A DNA stretch of 64,000 nt from Pampus argenteus. Taxonomy: Eukaryota > Chordata > Actinopteri > Scombriformes > Stromateidae. The stretch spans positions 13,900,501-13,964,500 of the forward strand of contig CM072862.1 of NCBI GenBank assembly GCA_036937835.1, written 5' to 3'. A program made the position numbers and the translations under genes. Positions within the stretch are counted from its first letter, which is position 1. Each line of letters begins with the position of its first letter. The notes below the pieces were generated by a model. The model was not told the origin of the DNA, made no database searches, and worked only from the letters and a program-made list of their open reading frames with translations. Positions 32,601 through 41,232 of this stretch are shown in pieces.

Positions 32601-35140
32601 TCTCATCTTTACTTCTAAAAATCTAGTTTGATTCTACACCCCCACCATTTCCTAAATGGCCAAAATTAATGTCTTTAGAGCTTCTCTTAGAAATACAAAA
32701 TCAGCTTTGCATGTATAGTATGTATTTTTATATACTATACACTTTTTCACAAATTTGTATAAGAAAAAAAAGTTATTTTAGACAATATAACTAATTTGTT
32801 GATTTGTGCCCCTTTCTGTCAGTGATATGAATATCCCGTTCAGCCAATGGACCAAGGAGCAGGTCTGTGGCTGGCTCGATGACTATGGACTGGGCCAGTA
32901 TGTCAATCTCACTAGACAGTGGGTGGAAAATGGGCAGACGCTACTGTCTGCCACACCTCAGGACTTTGAAAAGGTCAGAGAAAGTATAAACCATTATAAA
33001 CGCAAAAATCTTAAATTTAACTCTATTGTCACTATTTGGTGATAATACATATTATGAATTACTGATATATTTAAATATTGCATCTGAGAAAAATATTACT
33101 GATAGTTAATTAGGAAAAATTTAATCGTTTATTTGGGTAACTTAACTTTTTGCATGAAAATAAATTTCACTAAGTAACAAAAAGTCCTTTCTGTCTGCAG
33201 GAGATGGGTATGAAGAACCCTCTGCACAGGAAGAAGCTGCAACTGGCTCTGAGGGCATTCACCACTAAAGTTATAGAGAAGTCGTCAGAGCTGGACTATA
33301 TCTGGGTTACCCGTAAGACTCTTTCTTTATGGAACATATTGAACTTTACATGTCATGCTGTATCTTTTTTATTTGAATCATATCTACTAGTAGACAGTGG
33401 CACCACTCATGTCATAAACCAAACAAGGACAGGGATATGTTAGATGTAAATATATATTTGACAAAATGCAAATTAAGTCAGCATTCAAAACAAGACTGTA
33501 TTTTAAATGAGCCAGAGTTAGAATAAACATATCTTGGCAACTGACTGATGAAGCTTAAGTGAGCACTAAAAGTGCTGTGAGTAGTGAAAATAATTAACTT
33601 TAATAATTAACTTCTGATTTTTATCCATGAAGGCTGGTTGGATGATGTCGGTTTACCTCAGTATAAAGACCAATTTCACGATGCCCGTATAGATGGTCGG
33701 ATGATACAATACCTCACAGTGGTAAGACTTAATTCTGCATGTGCCCTAACATTTTCTATTAAAGTGTATGCATGCAAATACATTTATTTAGAATTCAAAG
33801 TTGATTTGAAACACACTAAACAATAATATACATGCATATACTTGCATATTTGCACAGAACTCACTGATGGTTCTTTTCTGATCTCTCAGAATGACCTCCT
33901 GAGTCTAAAGGTGACCAGCCAGCTTCATCATCTCAGTATTAAATGTGCCATCCATGTCCTTCATGCCAACAAGTTCAACCCTAACTGTCTTCGACGCAGG
34001 CCTGGGGAAGAGGTAAGCCAAGATGAAATAAAATGCATGGAAGTTGAAAAGATAGATAGAACTAATGTGGGTTACATATTACATATTACAGTTATGTTAT
34101 GTTATGTTATGTAAATGTTTGTGTAAATTAGAGATGCCAACACTCACACCTGATAGGGGCATTTTATTGTGTTTTACTAATATAATGTGCTTAGATATGA
34201 ACAGAGGTCATTACAGTTGTTGCCCTCAAGATGGCGACAAATAGACAAATCTCTCCCAGTACAGATCCCTTTTCCTCTAGTACAATTGCTTTCAAAGTTT
34301 TAACACTGTGTAGCTAGTGTATTCAAAAGAGGAGTTGAAAAGCTATGAGTGAGATGGAGGGGGATAGCATGATAAAAAAATATTTTCAATATTCTTCAGA
34401 AACAGCCCTCTCCTTCAGAGGTGGTGCAGTGGTCTAACCACCGTGTGATGGAGTGGCTTCGAGCAGTTGATCTTGCTGAATATGCTCCTAATCTACGGGG
34501 TAGCGGTGTTCATGGTGGTCTGATTGTGAGTAAACTGAGCTTGTCTGGAAGTTTTACAAGTTATTACAAGTCATTCAATACTTACAATACATGCCTGGAG
34601 ACCTAAATTTGTTATCAATATGCTCTTCCAGATCCTGGAGCCTCGCTTCAGCTCAGAAACCTTGGCCCTGCTGTTAAATATTCCTCCACAGAAGACATTG
34701 CTCCGCCGTCACCTCGCCACAGCCTTTTCTGCCCTCGTGGGGACTCAGGCGACGCAGGAAAAGCGAGAGTATGGCAACGCCACAGGCCATATTCCCCTCA
34801 CTACCACAGCTAAAGTGAAGGTAAGAGCACAGTCTGAGAATCAAACTGTTATGTGGTTGTTGCAGAATAAAATCATAATGCTCTATTCAATGACTTGACT
34901 ATTATGTGTTTTCAGCCAAAGAAGTTGGGCTTCACACAATTCAGTCACCTCAGAAAGAGGAAACCTGATGAATCTGCGGACTATATCTGCCCAATAGACA
35001 GTGGAGCACTGACAGTGAATGGGGTCTCACGCTTGCCCTCTGCAGCACTCAGAGGCCTTAGCCCAATCTTGGACAGACAAACTGAGAGGCAGGAGCATGT
35101 GGGGATAAAAGCTCAGGCTAATGGCCACAATGAATATTAA
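17600..35140 (+). CDS. ppfibp2: liprin-beta-2 (PPFIA-binding protein 2), complete coding region
   Basis: Exons: 17600-17663, 19399-19637, 22205-22291, 23041-23154, 24942-25073, 26798-27094 (donor unsure), 27297-27389, 28547-28658, 29530-29591, 30264-30342, 30464-30588, 30714-30781, 30874-30931, 31165-31294, 32184-32325, 32411-32539, 32823-32973, 33201-33312, 33633-33721, 33890-34012, 34400-34525, 34632-34820, 34916-35140. These sum to 2946 nt, or 981 residues plus stop. Layout: N-terminal liprin region (1-101), coiled coil (about 102-426, interrupted by a low-complexity cassette 230-311), Ser/acidic linker (427-590), conserved LWGKLRRTQSG segment (598-608), SAM1 (650-716), SAM2 (728-795) and SAM3 (810-882). 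Liprin-beta proteins bind liprin-alpha through their SAM domains and act at synaptic active zones and the cell cortex. The start MTSNASHMLEAALAQMD matches the human N-terminus as recalled and has a good Kozak context (GCCATGA). The beta-2 call over beta-1 rests on the recalled sequence and on syt9 being the neighbour. The human protein is about 876 residues; the excess is mainly exon 6 and the linker. Confidence 0.93.
17664..19398 (+). other. ppfibp2: ppfibp2 intron 1
   Basis: A 1.7-kb AT-rich intron. It contains a pair of similar copies of about 60 bp (18788-18846 and 19039-19098). Nothing coding recognised. Confidence 0.6.
18788..19098. repeat. dispersed direct repeat, two ~60-bp copies
   Basis: Copy 1 at 18788-18846 and copy 2 at 19039-19098 share acatgcagtctcctccacac plus flanking ataaggct and gtctcaagc, with a few mismatches and small gaps. 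They lie about 250 bp apart in ppfibp2 intron 1. Confidence 0.85.
19399..19637 (+). CDS. ppfibp2: ppfibp2 exon 2: N-terminal liprin segment
   Basis: The acceptor is cctttag and the donor is GAG|gtgagt. It encodes GKPGEGLFSALMKLDYQ and, further on, VLKALQLTDALRGVLELQ and VILKWLLKGE. The helical end part matches the pattern of the human N-terminal region, although wording diverges in the first half. Confidence 0.88.
20400..20659 (+). promoter_or_regulatory. candidate internal promoter / 5' UTR of short ppfibp2 isoform
   Basis: A locally GC-richer block with several CpGs lies directly upstream of the candidate alternative first exon. It follows a purine-rich stretch (20200-20400) and includes gagCCAATtgg. 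No clear TATA box was seen. The assignment depends on the alternative exon being real. Confidence 0.3.
20660..20707 (+). CDS. ppfibp2: ppfibp2 candidate internal alternative first exon (16 codons)
   Basis: ATG at 20660 opens 16 codons, MEYDIDFYKHFAWLKK, ending exactly at a strong donor AAG|gtaaga in phase 0. This is the phase needed to join exon 3 (VNLHSS...). The predicted short isoform would be 896 residues and would lack the N-terminal liprin segment. The preceding 200 bases are less AT-rich than the intron around them and contain a CCAAT box at 20404-20408. Two upstream ATGs are visible: 20442 (27 codons) and 20646 (7 codons, overlapping the main ATG in another frame). There is no transcript evidence here. 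Confidence 0.5.
21443..21468. repeat. pentanucleotide tandem (AATGC/AATAC)n
   Basis: Reads atgcaatgcaatgcaatac then aatac again, about five imperfect units in ppfibp2 intron 2. Confidence 0.8.
22205..22291 (+). CDS. ppfibp2: ppfibp2 exon 3: coiled-coil start
   Basis: The acceptor is ttttaaag and the donor is CTGCAG|gtgaga. It encodes VNLHSSGNSESYQERLSRL then EGDKESLILQ, nearly identical to the human segment recalled. The exon itself starts with GTAAAC, which is donor-like. Confidence 0.95.
22320..22340. repeat. poly-T run
   Basis: Twenty-one T residues in ppfibp2 intron 3, 28 bases after the exon 3 donor. Confidence 0.9.
23041..23154 (+). CDS. ppfibp2: ppfibp2 exon 4: coiled coil
   Basis: The acceptor is a CA-rich tract ending cacacag and the donor is CAACAG|gtgcac. 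It encodes VSVLTDQVEAQGVKINDLES then CLVEHQQKLNSTEDMLQQ. Its first six bases are GTGAGC, so the acceptor junction reads CAG|GTGAGC, identical in form to a 5' splice site. Confidence 0.95.
23155..24941 (+). other. ppfibp2: ppfibp2 intron 4
   Basis: A 1.8-kb intron with a compound CT/CA microsatellite (23599-23705) and a short CT tract near 24618. A second possible internal start is at 24017, an ATG in a good context three codons before CAG|gtaaaa in phase 0; see findings. Confidence 0.55.
23599..23705. repeat. compound (TC)n-(CA)n microsatellite
   Basis: A TC run to 23636 is followed by interrupted CA/CACC units, in ppfibp2 intron 4. Confidence 0.93.
24942..25073 (+). CDS. ppfibp2: ppfibp2 exon 5: coiled coil
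   Basis: The acceptor is gatgacag and the donor is GAG|gtagga. It encodes ELLHRTSLENQKLSLMGEVS then YLKLKLADMEGKQSHVAERQ and HKAE. Phase is 0 at both ends, with heptad-like Leu spacing. Confidence 0.94.
25074..26797 (+). other. ppfibp2: ppfibp2 intron 5
   Basis: A 1.7-kb intron with a CA microsatellite at 26182-26201. No exon with splice support was seen. Confidence 0.55.
26182..26201. repeat. (AC)n microsatellite
   Basis: An uninterrupted AC run in ppfibp2 intron 5. Confidence 0.9.
26798..27094 (+). CDS. ppfibp2: ppfibp2 exon 6: large phase 0-0 cassette, 3' end provisional
   Basis: The acceptor is tctgttag. The exon encodes SVVNFICELQEQMCRFQKEI then NSKIQEKKASEI, followed by a Gly/Ser/Pro/acidic low-complexity stretch. 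The next exon needs phase 0. Phase-0 donors are AGT|gtaggc (end 27094, used here) and CGT|gtgtac (end 27127), with GGG|gtgacg earlier; none is strong. The frame stays open to the TGA just before 27145. The exon appears absent from the main human liprin-beta-2 form I recall, where HKAE-like sequence joins directly to the exon 7 equivalent. Confidence 0.7.
27297..27389 (+). CDS. ppfibp2: ppfibp2 exon 7: coiled coil
   Basis: The acceptor is actttag and the donor is AAG|gtaaaa. It encodes GLLKELRILKDKVEHLEDQK then LQYEKKLKATK, matching the human ELENERNQYEWKLKATK region in pattern. Confidence 0.93.
27390..28546 (+). other. ppfibp2: ppfibp2 intron 7
   Basis: A 1.16-kb AT-rich intron; nothing recognised. 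Confidence 0.55.
28547..28658 (+). CDS. ppfibp2: ppfibp2 exon 8: end of main coiled coil
   Basis: The acceptor is cccacag and the donor is AGAG|gtaagc. It encodes AEISSLQQLLLSKNAEIESL then QTQLLARPSLSTECSER and leaves in phase 1. It can join exon 9 directly (G+AC = Asp) or the microexon (G+AG = Glu). Confidence 0.93.
28856..28888 (+). CDS. ppfibp2: ppfibp2 candidate 33-nt microexon
   Basis: Thirty-three bases lie between a strong pyrimidine tract ending ctctctcag and a donor AAAT|gtaagc. Phase is 1 at both ends, so inclusion adds 11 codons without a frame change. The inserted residues are EEMYRKRLNTK, with the following Asp becoming Tyr. Size, phase and pyrimidine tract fit a regulated neuronal microexon. 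It is predicted from sequence only. Confidence 0.65.
29530..29591 (+). CDS. ppfibp2: ppfibp2 exon 9
   Basis: The acceptor is ctttatag and the donor is AAAAG|gtatgt. It encodes QELQRLRSGMKSLVAANDEK after a split Asp codon. Strongly similar to the human QEIQRLKMGMETLLLANEDK as recalled. Confidence 0.95.
30264..30342 (+). CDS. ppfibp2: ppfibp2 exon 10: end of coiled coil
   Basis: The acceptor is ttctgtag and the donor is CAAG|gtaatc. It encodes DRRIEELTLLLNQCKQFREV then THITRQ. DRRIEELT.LLNQ is a hallmark of liprin-beta. It leaves in phase 1. Confidence 0.95.
30464..30588 (+). CDS. ppfibp2: ppfibp2 exon 11: linker
   Basis: The acceptor is gttactgtag and the donor is GAA|gtgagt. It encodes a Ser/Glu-rich linker (APPAVRSLSNGRTPSSSSEE and on to KSEDVKSE). 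No domain; the family linker is poorly conserved and the call rests on phase and position. Confidence 0.85.
30714..30781 (+). CDS. ppfibp2: ppfibp2 exon 12: linker
   Basis: The acceptor is tttttccag and the donor is GCAG|gtaatg. Serine/glutamine-rich: VSTNSASSQQASLSSGQKDS. It leaves in phase 2 and joins exon 13 to form Arg. Confidence 0.82.
30874..30931 (+). CDS. ppfibp2: ppfibp2 exon 13: linker
   Basis: The acceptor is cttctcag and the donor is CACG|gtattt (weak beyond +2). It encodes TEAQTLSSSMNDLTNGSHT. Phases fit on both sides. Confidence 0.8.
31165..31294 (+). CDS. ppfibp2: ppfibp2 exon 14: linker
   Basis: The acceptor is tttatccag and the donor is CAAA|gtaaat. Acidic/serine-rich: SDTRSQTLPVNSSLTEENVT then ERSPDGSEDGDSSQ. 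Likely disordered and rich in potential phosphorylation sites (inference). Confidence 0.84.
31295..32183 (+). other. ppfibp2: ppfibp2 intron 14
   Basis: A 0.9-kb intron between linker exons; no feature recognised. The other ppfibp2 introns over 300 nt (22292-23040, 28889-29529, 29592-30263, 32540-32822 nearly so, 33313-33632, 34013-34399) likewise show no gene, though 29390-29407 is a short palindrome. Confidence 0.5.
32184..32325 (+). CDS. ppfibp2: ppfibp2 exon 15: linker to conserved WGK segment
   Basis: The acceptor is tctttcag and the donor is GGAAA|gtgagt. It ends RSFKRLWGK, the start of the liprin-beta pre-SAM motif (KKFWGKIRRTQSG in human, recalled). Confidence 0.93.
32411..32539 (+). 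CDS. ppfibp2: ppfibp2 exon 16: pre-SAM motif
   Basis: The acceptor is caatacag and the donor is GCACG|gtaaga. It encodes LRRTQSGGLQ and QFRRGGLRATAGPRLTRT, almost identical to human FRRGGLRATAGPRLSRT as recalled. Confidence 0.96.
32823..32973 (+). CDS. ppfibp2: ppfibp2 exon 17: SAM1
   Basis: The acceptor is tttctgtcag and the donor is AAAAG|gtcaga. It encodes PFSQWTKEQVCGWLDDYGLG and QYVNLTRQWVENGQTLLSAT, the first helices of SAM1. Confidence 0.96.
33201..33312 (+). CDS. ppfibp2: ppfibp2 exon 18: end of SAM1, inter-SAM
   Basis: The acceptor is tgtctgcag and the donor is ACCC|gtaaga. It encodes EMGMKNPLHRKKLQLALRAF and ends SSELDYIWVT, the linker into SAM2. Confidence 0.96.
33633..33721 (+). 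CDS. ppfibp2: ppfibp2 exon 19: SAM2
   Basis: The acceptor is tccatgaag (pyrimidine tract weak) and the donor is GTG|gtaaga. It encodes WLDDVGLPQYKDQFHDARID then GRMIQYLTV, the first half of SAM2. Confidence 0.95.
33890..34012 (+). CDS. ppfibp2: ppfibp2 exon 20: SAM2 end
   Basis: The acceptor is atctctcag and the donor is GAG|gtaagc. It encodes NDLLSLKVTSQLHHLSIKCA then IHVLHANKFNPNCLRRRPGE, very close to human. Confidence 0.96.
34400..34525 (+). CDS. ppfibp2: ppfibp2 exon 21: SAM3
   Basis: The acceptor is attcttcag and the donor is ATT|gtgagt. It encodes VVQWSNHRVMEWLRAVDLAE then YAPNLRGSGVHGGLI, essentially the human sequence. Confidence 0.97.
34632..34820 (+). CDS. ppfibp2: ppfibp2 exon 22: SAM3 end
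   Basis: The acceptor is tcttccag and the donor is GAAG|gtaaga. It encodes ILEPRFSSETLALLLNIPPQ then KTLLRRHLATAFSALVG, and further on PLTTTAKVK. Confidence 0.97.
34916..35140 (+). CDS. ppfibp2: ppfibp2 exon 23: C-terminus and stop
   Basis: The acceptor is gttttcag and the stop is TAA at 35138-35140. It encodes PKKLGFTQFSHLRKRKPDES then ADYICPIDSG, later LRGLSPIL, all recognisable in the human C-terminus. The last 25 residues (RQTERQEHVG... NGHNEY) differ from human. Confidence 0.95.
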   Translation, partial: PKKLGFTQFSHLRKRKPDESADYICPIDSGALTVNGVSRLPSAALRGLSPILDRQTERQEHVGIKAQANGHNEY

Positions 35141-36137
35141 ACAAAACCAGTAGGGAACTCCACCCTAATAAACACACAAGTGACTTCATGAATCAGTGGA
35201 AATCCAGAAAAGTACCCAAGATGCATCTACATAGTGTCCTCAGCAAACAAGGTTAATTATTGTTAATAATGTTTTAGTAATAATGTATTGTTAATATGTT
35301 AGCTGCTCTCTGCATTCCTTATATGGTTGGATTTGAAAGCTCTGGCTTTTGCTTTAAAACTATGCATTTTACTGACCATTTTGTATCTTCTGTAACTTCT
35401 GTACACTTAGTTAGAATATTGATTGGTAATATCTTGTTCCATAACTGGATTTACTGTTCAGTATAATAATTGACTCCAGTTACTTTACACATGGATGTTT
35501 AATTTTCTGTGTGACTGACAAGAAAAGTGAAATCATTTTGATTCTTGATGGTACGCTCTGGTTTTGCACCTTCAAATTACGCTCGTTGGTACTTAAGTTT
35601 CTCCTACCAGAATGTTTTCATGTCTCATTATCGTTGATGCATATAATCATAATAAACATCAGCAGGTCAACAGTTGATCTTGTTGACATCTTTTGAGAAG
35701 AAAAAAAATCCCAACTATCTGTCTTTATCAAAGCAATAGTTTTGCTGCTATCTGGTGCTTAGATGCTTACCATTGTCTCTGAACACCTTGATCGTATTTA
35801 AACCTTAGCTAAGTATGCCATACTCACTTGAGCAACAGATGTTTAAGTTTTGAATATTTCTAACCACTGAAAATGATAAATATTGCTGTGATTAAGTTCA
35901 TTGCAGTGCAGTCCTGATGTCATCACTTCCTGAAGATCGACTGTGGGATGTTTTTTGGCCAGTTGATACAAGATTTCCCGCTAAAGGGAAACTTGGCATC
36001 CCACTACTACAGTGGGTTTTCAGTCTATTCCAGTCCAGATTTTTGTACGTAGAGGAGATTGAAATGTTGCTTTAATATTGTTGACCAGACTGAAACAGAA
36101 CCTGTTTTTATTTGTTTGGTGAATTAGTCAGAATAAA
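35141..36137 (+). other. ppfibp2: ppfibp2 3' untranslated region, provisional
   Basis: AT-rich region after the stop. AATAAA hexamers are at 35167-35172, 35651-35656 and 36132-36137. The first is very close to the stop; I extend to the third as a maximum. Confidence 0.45.
36132..36137 (+). terminator. distal ppfibp2 polyadenylation signal candidate
   Basis: AATAAA, the most distal of three hexamers after the ppfibp2 stop. Alternative proximal hexamers are at 35167 and 35651. Confidence 0.35.
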
Positions 36138-36759
36138 AGCATCAAACAACCAATCAATGATCTTCTTGCTGGTGTATATTCAGTGCTTCTATATGAATAT
36201 GCATATATATATATCAATTAAAAAACATGATACATTCCCAAACATTATGTGGTAGACAGTCTTTGTCTAGTGATTGTATAATATATAGCACTAGCAAGGA
36301 CCACACCATTAACAAGATACATTTAAATGATTTATTGAAGAAGAAGAGTTAACATATAACCTTTATGTATTTTTAAATGTTTTATGATAGAAAACTAAAA
36401 GCAATATCTAATTTCAGGTGAATATTCTTTCATTGGTCAACTGTAGCGAAGTGTCATGTTGTGTTGTATCGCATTTTATAGCTAATGCACTTTGATTTGG
36501 ACTAAGTAAATGATGCTGGTGAAATGGTATCTCTTGACATACTGTAGCTCACAGACCAAATGCTCTGCAATAACAAATGTTATTTACAAATCAATTCCAG
36601 GTATACTATTCCATTTTACATATATTGAGAGCTTATAAAGAAACTAAGTCTCAACAAGTCACACTGTATGTGGGTGTTTTTCATCAATTTAAGTCTGAGT
36701 GCATCTACAAGGATTCTGCTGGCGTGTCTGGCAGACAGGGCAAGTCAGCTCCCCTCTGA

Positions 36760-36905
36760 ACCCTCCTGCTGAAGCACACTGCCTCAATTAGACCAAACAC
36801 AATAATTAGGGAAACTTTTACCTCTGCATATCATTAGCCCCCTAACGAAGAACATCCTGATCAATGATTACAAATGGCAGGTTCATAAATAAATTAGTCC
36901 ATCTG
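36760..36905. promoter_or_regulatory. candidate conserved non-coding element
   Basis: Repeat-free block with several TAATTA/ATTAG words and tgatcaatgattacaaatgg. Judged only by composition and motif content; conservation was not tested. Confidence 0.2.
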
Positions 36906-36973
36906 ATAAGTGTGTAACATTACTCAATTGATCCATGTTAAATGGGAATTAGAGGGATGCAGTAACTTGGTGA

Positions 36974-37052
36974 CTCTCTCTCTCTCTCTCTCTTTATATA
37001 TATTAGGAGATGATGGCATTGTATATATATATATGTATATATATATGTGTGT
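36974..37052. repeat. compound (CT)n / (TA)n / (GT)n low-complexity tract
   Basis: CT run, then TA-rich runs on both sides of the unique word taggagatgatggcattg, then a short GT run. Confidence 0.85.
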
Positions 37053-37759
37053 GTTGTGGAGATGTTGGAATATGAAATGTTGGAAAATGAAGTTGTGTTA
37101 AAAAAAATAAAAAAAATAAAAATGTCCATCTACAACCAGCAGATGTCAGTATTGATATGTCTTGTGCCATTAGGGCTACCAGCGCTGAACCTACAGAGTC
37201 AGCTCAGGCTGGGTGCCTTTCACTCATTTTGAATTGTCGGTCAGGGGTAAACTGTTGTAATTTTGCTATTTTAATCCACAGTGACGCTGCCTCTGTCTTT
37301 ACTTGGCCATGAGAGAGTGCAGCTTTTACAGCGAACTGCATTACTATATTTGTAATTACACTTTCAGCTAGACAGATTGGTACATGGGTATCATGCCAAC
37401 ACAAAGCACATGAGAGGATGTCACATCATTAATCAAATACTGGGCTCAGTCTTATTCTCATGTGGTCCCAAATGAGAATGCTGGAGTTGGGTTGTGCATT
37501 GGCTGTGTGGGTGACAGACAGTCCAGGATTAGATGCACTTTTAAATTCCACTATGTATACAAATAGTCAGGACACAAATGATCAAACCCCAAAATACAGA
37601 CACATATGCATAACAGCTTTAATATAATGTATACATAAGGTGAATTTATCAAATCTTTTCTATTTAACATTGCTTTCTTCATTTGTTTGCGTGTCTGTGT
37701 TTATCCACGTGGGTTTATCTGTGTGTACGTATGCATGTGTTAGGAGATGATGGCATTGT
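37003..37759. repeat. 20-bp exact direct repeat, two copies
   Basis: The word ttaggagatgatggcattgt occurs at 37003-37022 and 37740-37759 with different flanks. Confidence 0.85.
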
Positions 37760-38165
37760 TTATAATAGTGCATCTTAGCTAATTTCAGTAATGTGATCCA
37801 GCCTCCACTAGCTGACAGTTTAAGAGCTATTATTTGTGTCCCTCTCTCATAATGCTTTAGCAGTAAATTGCTATGTGCAGGAGTGGTATGACTGACATCT
37901 TACCTTGCAATATGATAGCTCGTGTTTTAATTAAGTGAAAGCAATTGTGACATTTATTGGTTTCCAAGTTACTTGTTAATGCCAGTATAAGAAAAAAAAA
38001 GGCGGGAGTAAATTATTGTGGTTTACATTACATAAATAATTTGCAAACCCTTTGCTAATGATTACACATTATTCTCCCACTGTGACTGTCAATTCATTTG
38101 AATACATCACAAATAAAAACACTGCACTAGTGATGCAACGAACCCCCCCTTCTTATGTGTCTCAT

Positions 38166-38168
<3 letters not shown>

Positions 38169-38236
<68 letters not shown>

Positions 38237-38238
38237 GT
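38169..38238. repeat. (GT)n microsatellite with GC interruptions
   Basis: About 35 GT units with two gc interruptions in the region downstream of ppfibp2. Confidence 0.95.
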
Positions 38239-38580
38239 GACTGTGTGTGAATGATGTTTATTTTTGCTGTATTACTGTTCTGGTGAAAGTTTAGACTTTT
38301 ACTCTGTTACCAAGACTCATGTTTAAAGTGATGCTAGTTGCCAACCAGTTAGTGTTTTAAGTCATCGCCCTGTCTGTTTGATCTATGGACTCACTCAGAT
38401 GTCTTTAGTGGAGCGTAATCATGTTTTTATATGATGTCACTGGTCGTTCCTGTCATTAACTTGCCACCAGCTTGCCAGTTTGGGGAACATATTCCATGTT
38501 AGGGTGGTGCATGTGTTGCATACTCCCCATCCAGCCACTAAAGCTGTATCTGTCTCTAGCACACCAGTTTGTTCTGACAG

Positions 38581-38726
38581 GCCTGCCACAATGATGACTG
38601 CATCACCCAGATGCGGCAGAGCAGCTTGCGAGCCAACCCTGACACGCCGTCAAAAGGAGCAGCAAGCCGTCTGCATGAGCCTTCTTCTGCCCCATCAAAC
38701 CTCAGAACCTATCTCATCCTGTAAAG
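38581..38726 (+). other. orphan-exon candidate (weak)
   Basis: After an acceptor-like gttctgacag the frame reads ACHNDDCITQMRQSSLRANP then DTPSKGAASRLHEPSSAPS and reaches a TAA. Codon and CpG content are unlike the AT-rich surroundings, but a second frame is also open. I do not recognise the product and no partner exon was found. Confidence 0.15.
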
Positions 38727-39571
38727 ACAGCCACCGTTAACCAGGTTGTTACTCTCTCTTTTCATTCCATACTTAGTGCATCCCATGTAACAGCCTTTTC
38801 TGACTTGGATGTTGTTTTATAATTATTCAAATTCAGTGGCTATAAATCTCCTTGAATTACATGATCTGACCTCATCAAATGGAAACTGTGACAATCCAAA
38901 ACAAGCACGATGGGATGTAATCTGGGGAACTAAATTGGAAGAGCTCAGTTATGATCAGCATCCTTGGCACTAACCGGCCTTATTGGTAGCCAAGGCAAAT
39001 CCCTTCCTGTCATGCTTTGTTTCTGGACTTGCTTTTTCATTGCCTAAAAATGTGGCCAGTCCATTAACACACAGAAGAGCGATCAGTCACTGTGAGATAA
39101 GAGAGAAACACTTTATAGAGCCCTCCAAACCACTTACAATTAATAATTGTGTCATCATTCATTTAGAGATCATTACATTTGGGTAGTTGTTGACAGACTG
39201 ACATAGACTACACAATCTCTTACTAAATATAATGCAAATGCAAAAATCTATATTAGACAGTTACAGCAGTATCATAGTGTTTATTACATTATTAAACTTT
39301 GAGTTACTCTGATACTGTTATAGAATATTACTATTATACTATTTAAATATCAGCAATAAGCATATTTTTTATATTTTACTAGAGAGATTTACTCGCTTGA
39401 AAAAAACAAAAAACACAAACATCTATATACACTCACTCACAGTTACACAAACTACACAGTTGATACAATAATGAAACAAGAGAAACAAGAGAGGACATAA
39501 TGTCTAAAACTAAGGTCAACCATAAGCGTCAAGAGGCACACTGCTGGGATGCAGAGTGAGGGTTTCAGAGC

Positions 39572-39597
39572 AACACACACACACACACACACACACA
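39572..39597. repeat. (CA)n microsatellite
   Basis: An uninterrupted CA run. Confidence 0.93.
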
Positions 39598-41232
39598 GGT
39601 AGAGAGAGGTAGCAGAATGACAAATTCTATTATAAATTGAAGGACTACTGATAAAAATGGAGTTACAACAGTCTGACTCAGTGACCAAATGGTTGTTCTG
39701 GCTGCCAAAACTATCATAAAAGTGCTGAAGCTCAAAACAGTTGCCATGTCACAGGAATGGGAGTGGTGTCCTTACCTCAGGCAATCATCATGTGTGATCA
39801 AGACTGACATGCATCACCAAAGGCTTTCATGTCCAATGAGAACACCTGTCTGACTCTCTGGGTAAAACTTGACAGAGGAATGCCATTGCAAATAACATTT
39901 GATATGTGCCACACAGCCTCAGACGATATGGTGGCATTATGCAAATATACAGAAAATAATTATGGAGAATAAAGGTTTAATATGGGAATTAGAAAACTTA
40001 CCACTGTCCAAAAATATGTTTAGTACATAAAATAAGTATTCAGTACCAGAAAAATGTTAAACATATAGTCCTGTGGAGAATCCAGACTGAAAGACCTGTG
40101 CATCGACTGGTATGATGATGATAGATACATTGTTTTAGGCAACTATTTAAGAAGATGTACACATAGACTGCATTTTTTTACAGGAGTTGTTTTATTCTTA
40201 TTGTTCAGAATCCATTACAGGGGCAGAAATATAAAGTCAATCAGTAGAGGTTAATGTAAACAATCTGTGCACGCGATGAATGCAAAACACTCTAGAAGAG
40301 TTGCTGAGTAAAGTGTTATGCTGGTGAAATATTCTATAGAATATGTATACTGTATGTCCTGCATTTTCACCAGTTACTACCTGTTCCACATTAGATTTAT
40401 TCCACTTACCAGAAGTGATTGTTTCATATGGTTTTCAATAATCAATTCAAAACAGAGAAAACATAATGATGCCTTGACTATTTAAAACATATAAATATAT
40501 TTTCAAAACATTATAATTCTACATTTGAGATTACATAAAACCTTAGATTTCTTTTCTTCACAGTTCTCTATGTACCAATGCAGTGCCACATTGTATCTGT
40601 AACAGGATTCACCTAAAACAGAAGCATTGGTCATTTGCTTAAAATGCTTAAAACAACCTACTGCATTTTCCTGACACTGTCTATTTCCTTTAACCCCTGT
40701 CTCTATTAAACGATGGTTGTGGGGTGTCACGTGGCTCTTCTCAGTCCTTCATCCACTGATTCCTGGTCAATGACTTTGACCCCCCTTCCAGTTGATGCTT
40801 TGAGCTGTTTTGCTCTGGTGTTTACAGACAGCTGATATTGTCTGTTTCTGGTTTTTTTTCAGTTTGTTGTTCATGGTCTTTGCTGTTTCACTGATGTATC
40901 AGCATTGAATGGTTTGTGGTAAGGGCTAAGTCCCTCTGATTGGAAACAGTCGAGACATGTAAGGGTGTCCCACTGGGATGCTTCTGGTGGACCCCTTTAA
41001 GTTGACATCATTGACATTGATGGATGAAGCTTTTGATACAGGAGCACAGTTTGGTGAAAGTGTCTCCCACGTACCAGGTACGTACCAGCTGTTTAAAAAA
41101 GTCTTTGGAGAGATTATATGGATCATTTTATCAATTTATCTGATTTATACGTGCTTAAAAGTAAAATTGGTTTTGAATTAATTGCTATTATTCATGAGTG
41201 TGCTACATGAGCTTCTTGTATAAATGCAGTGA

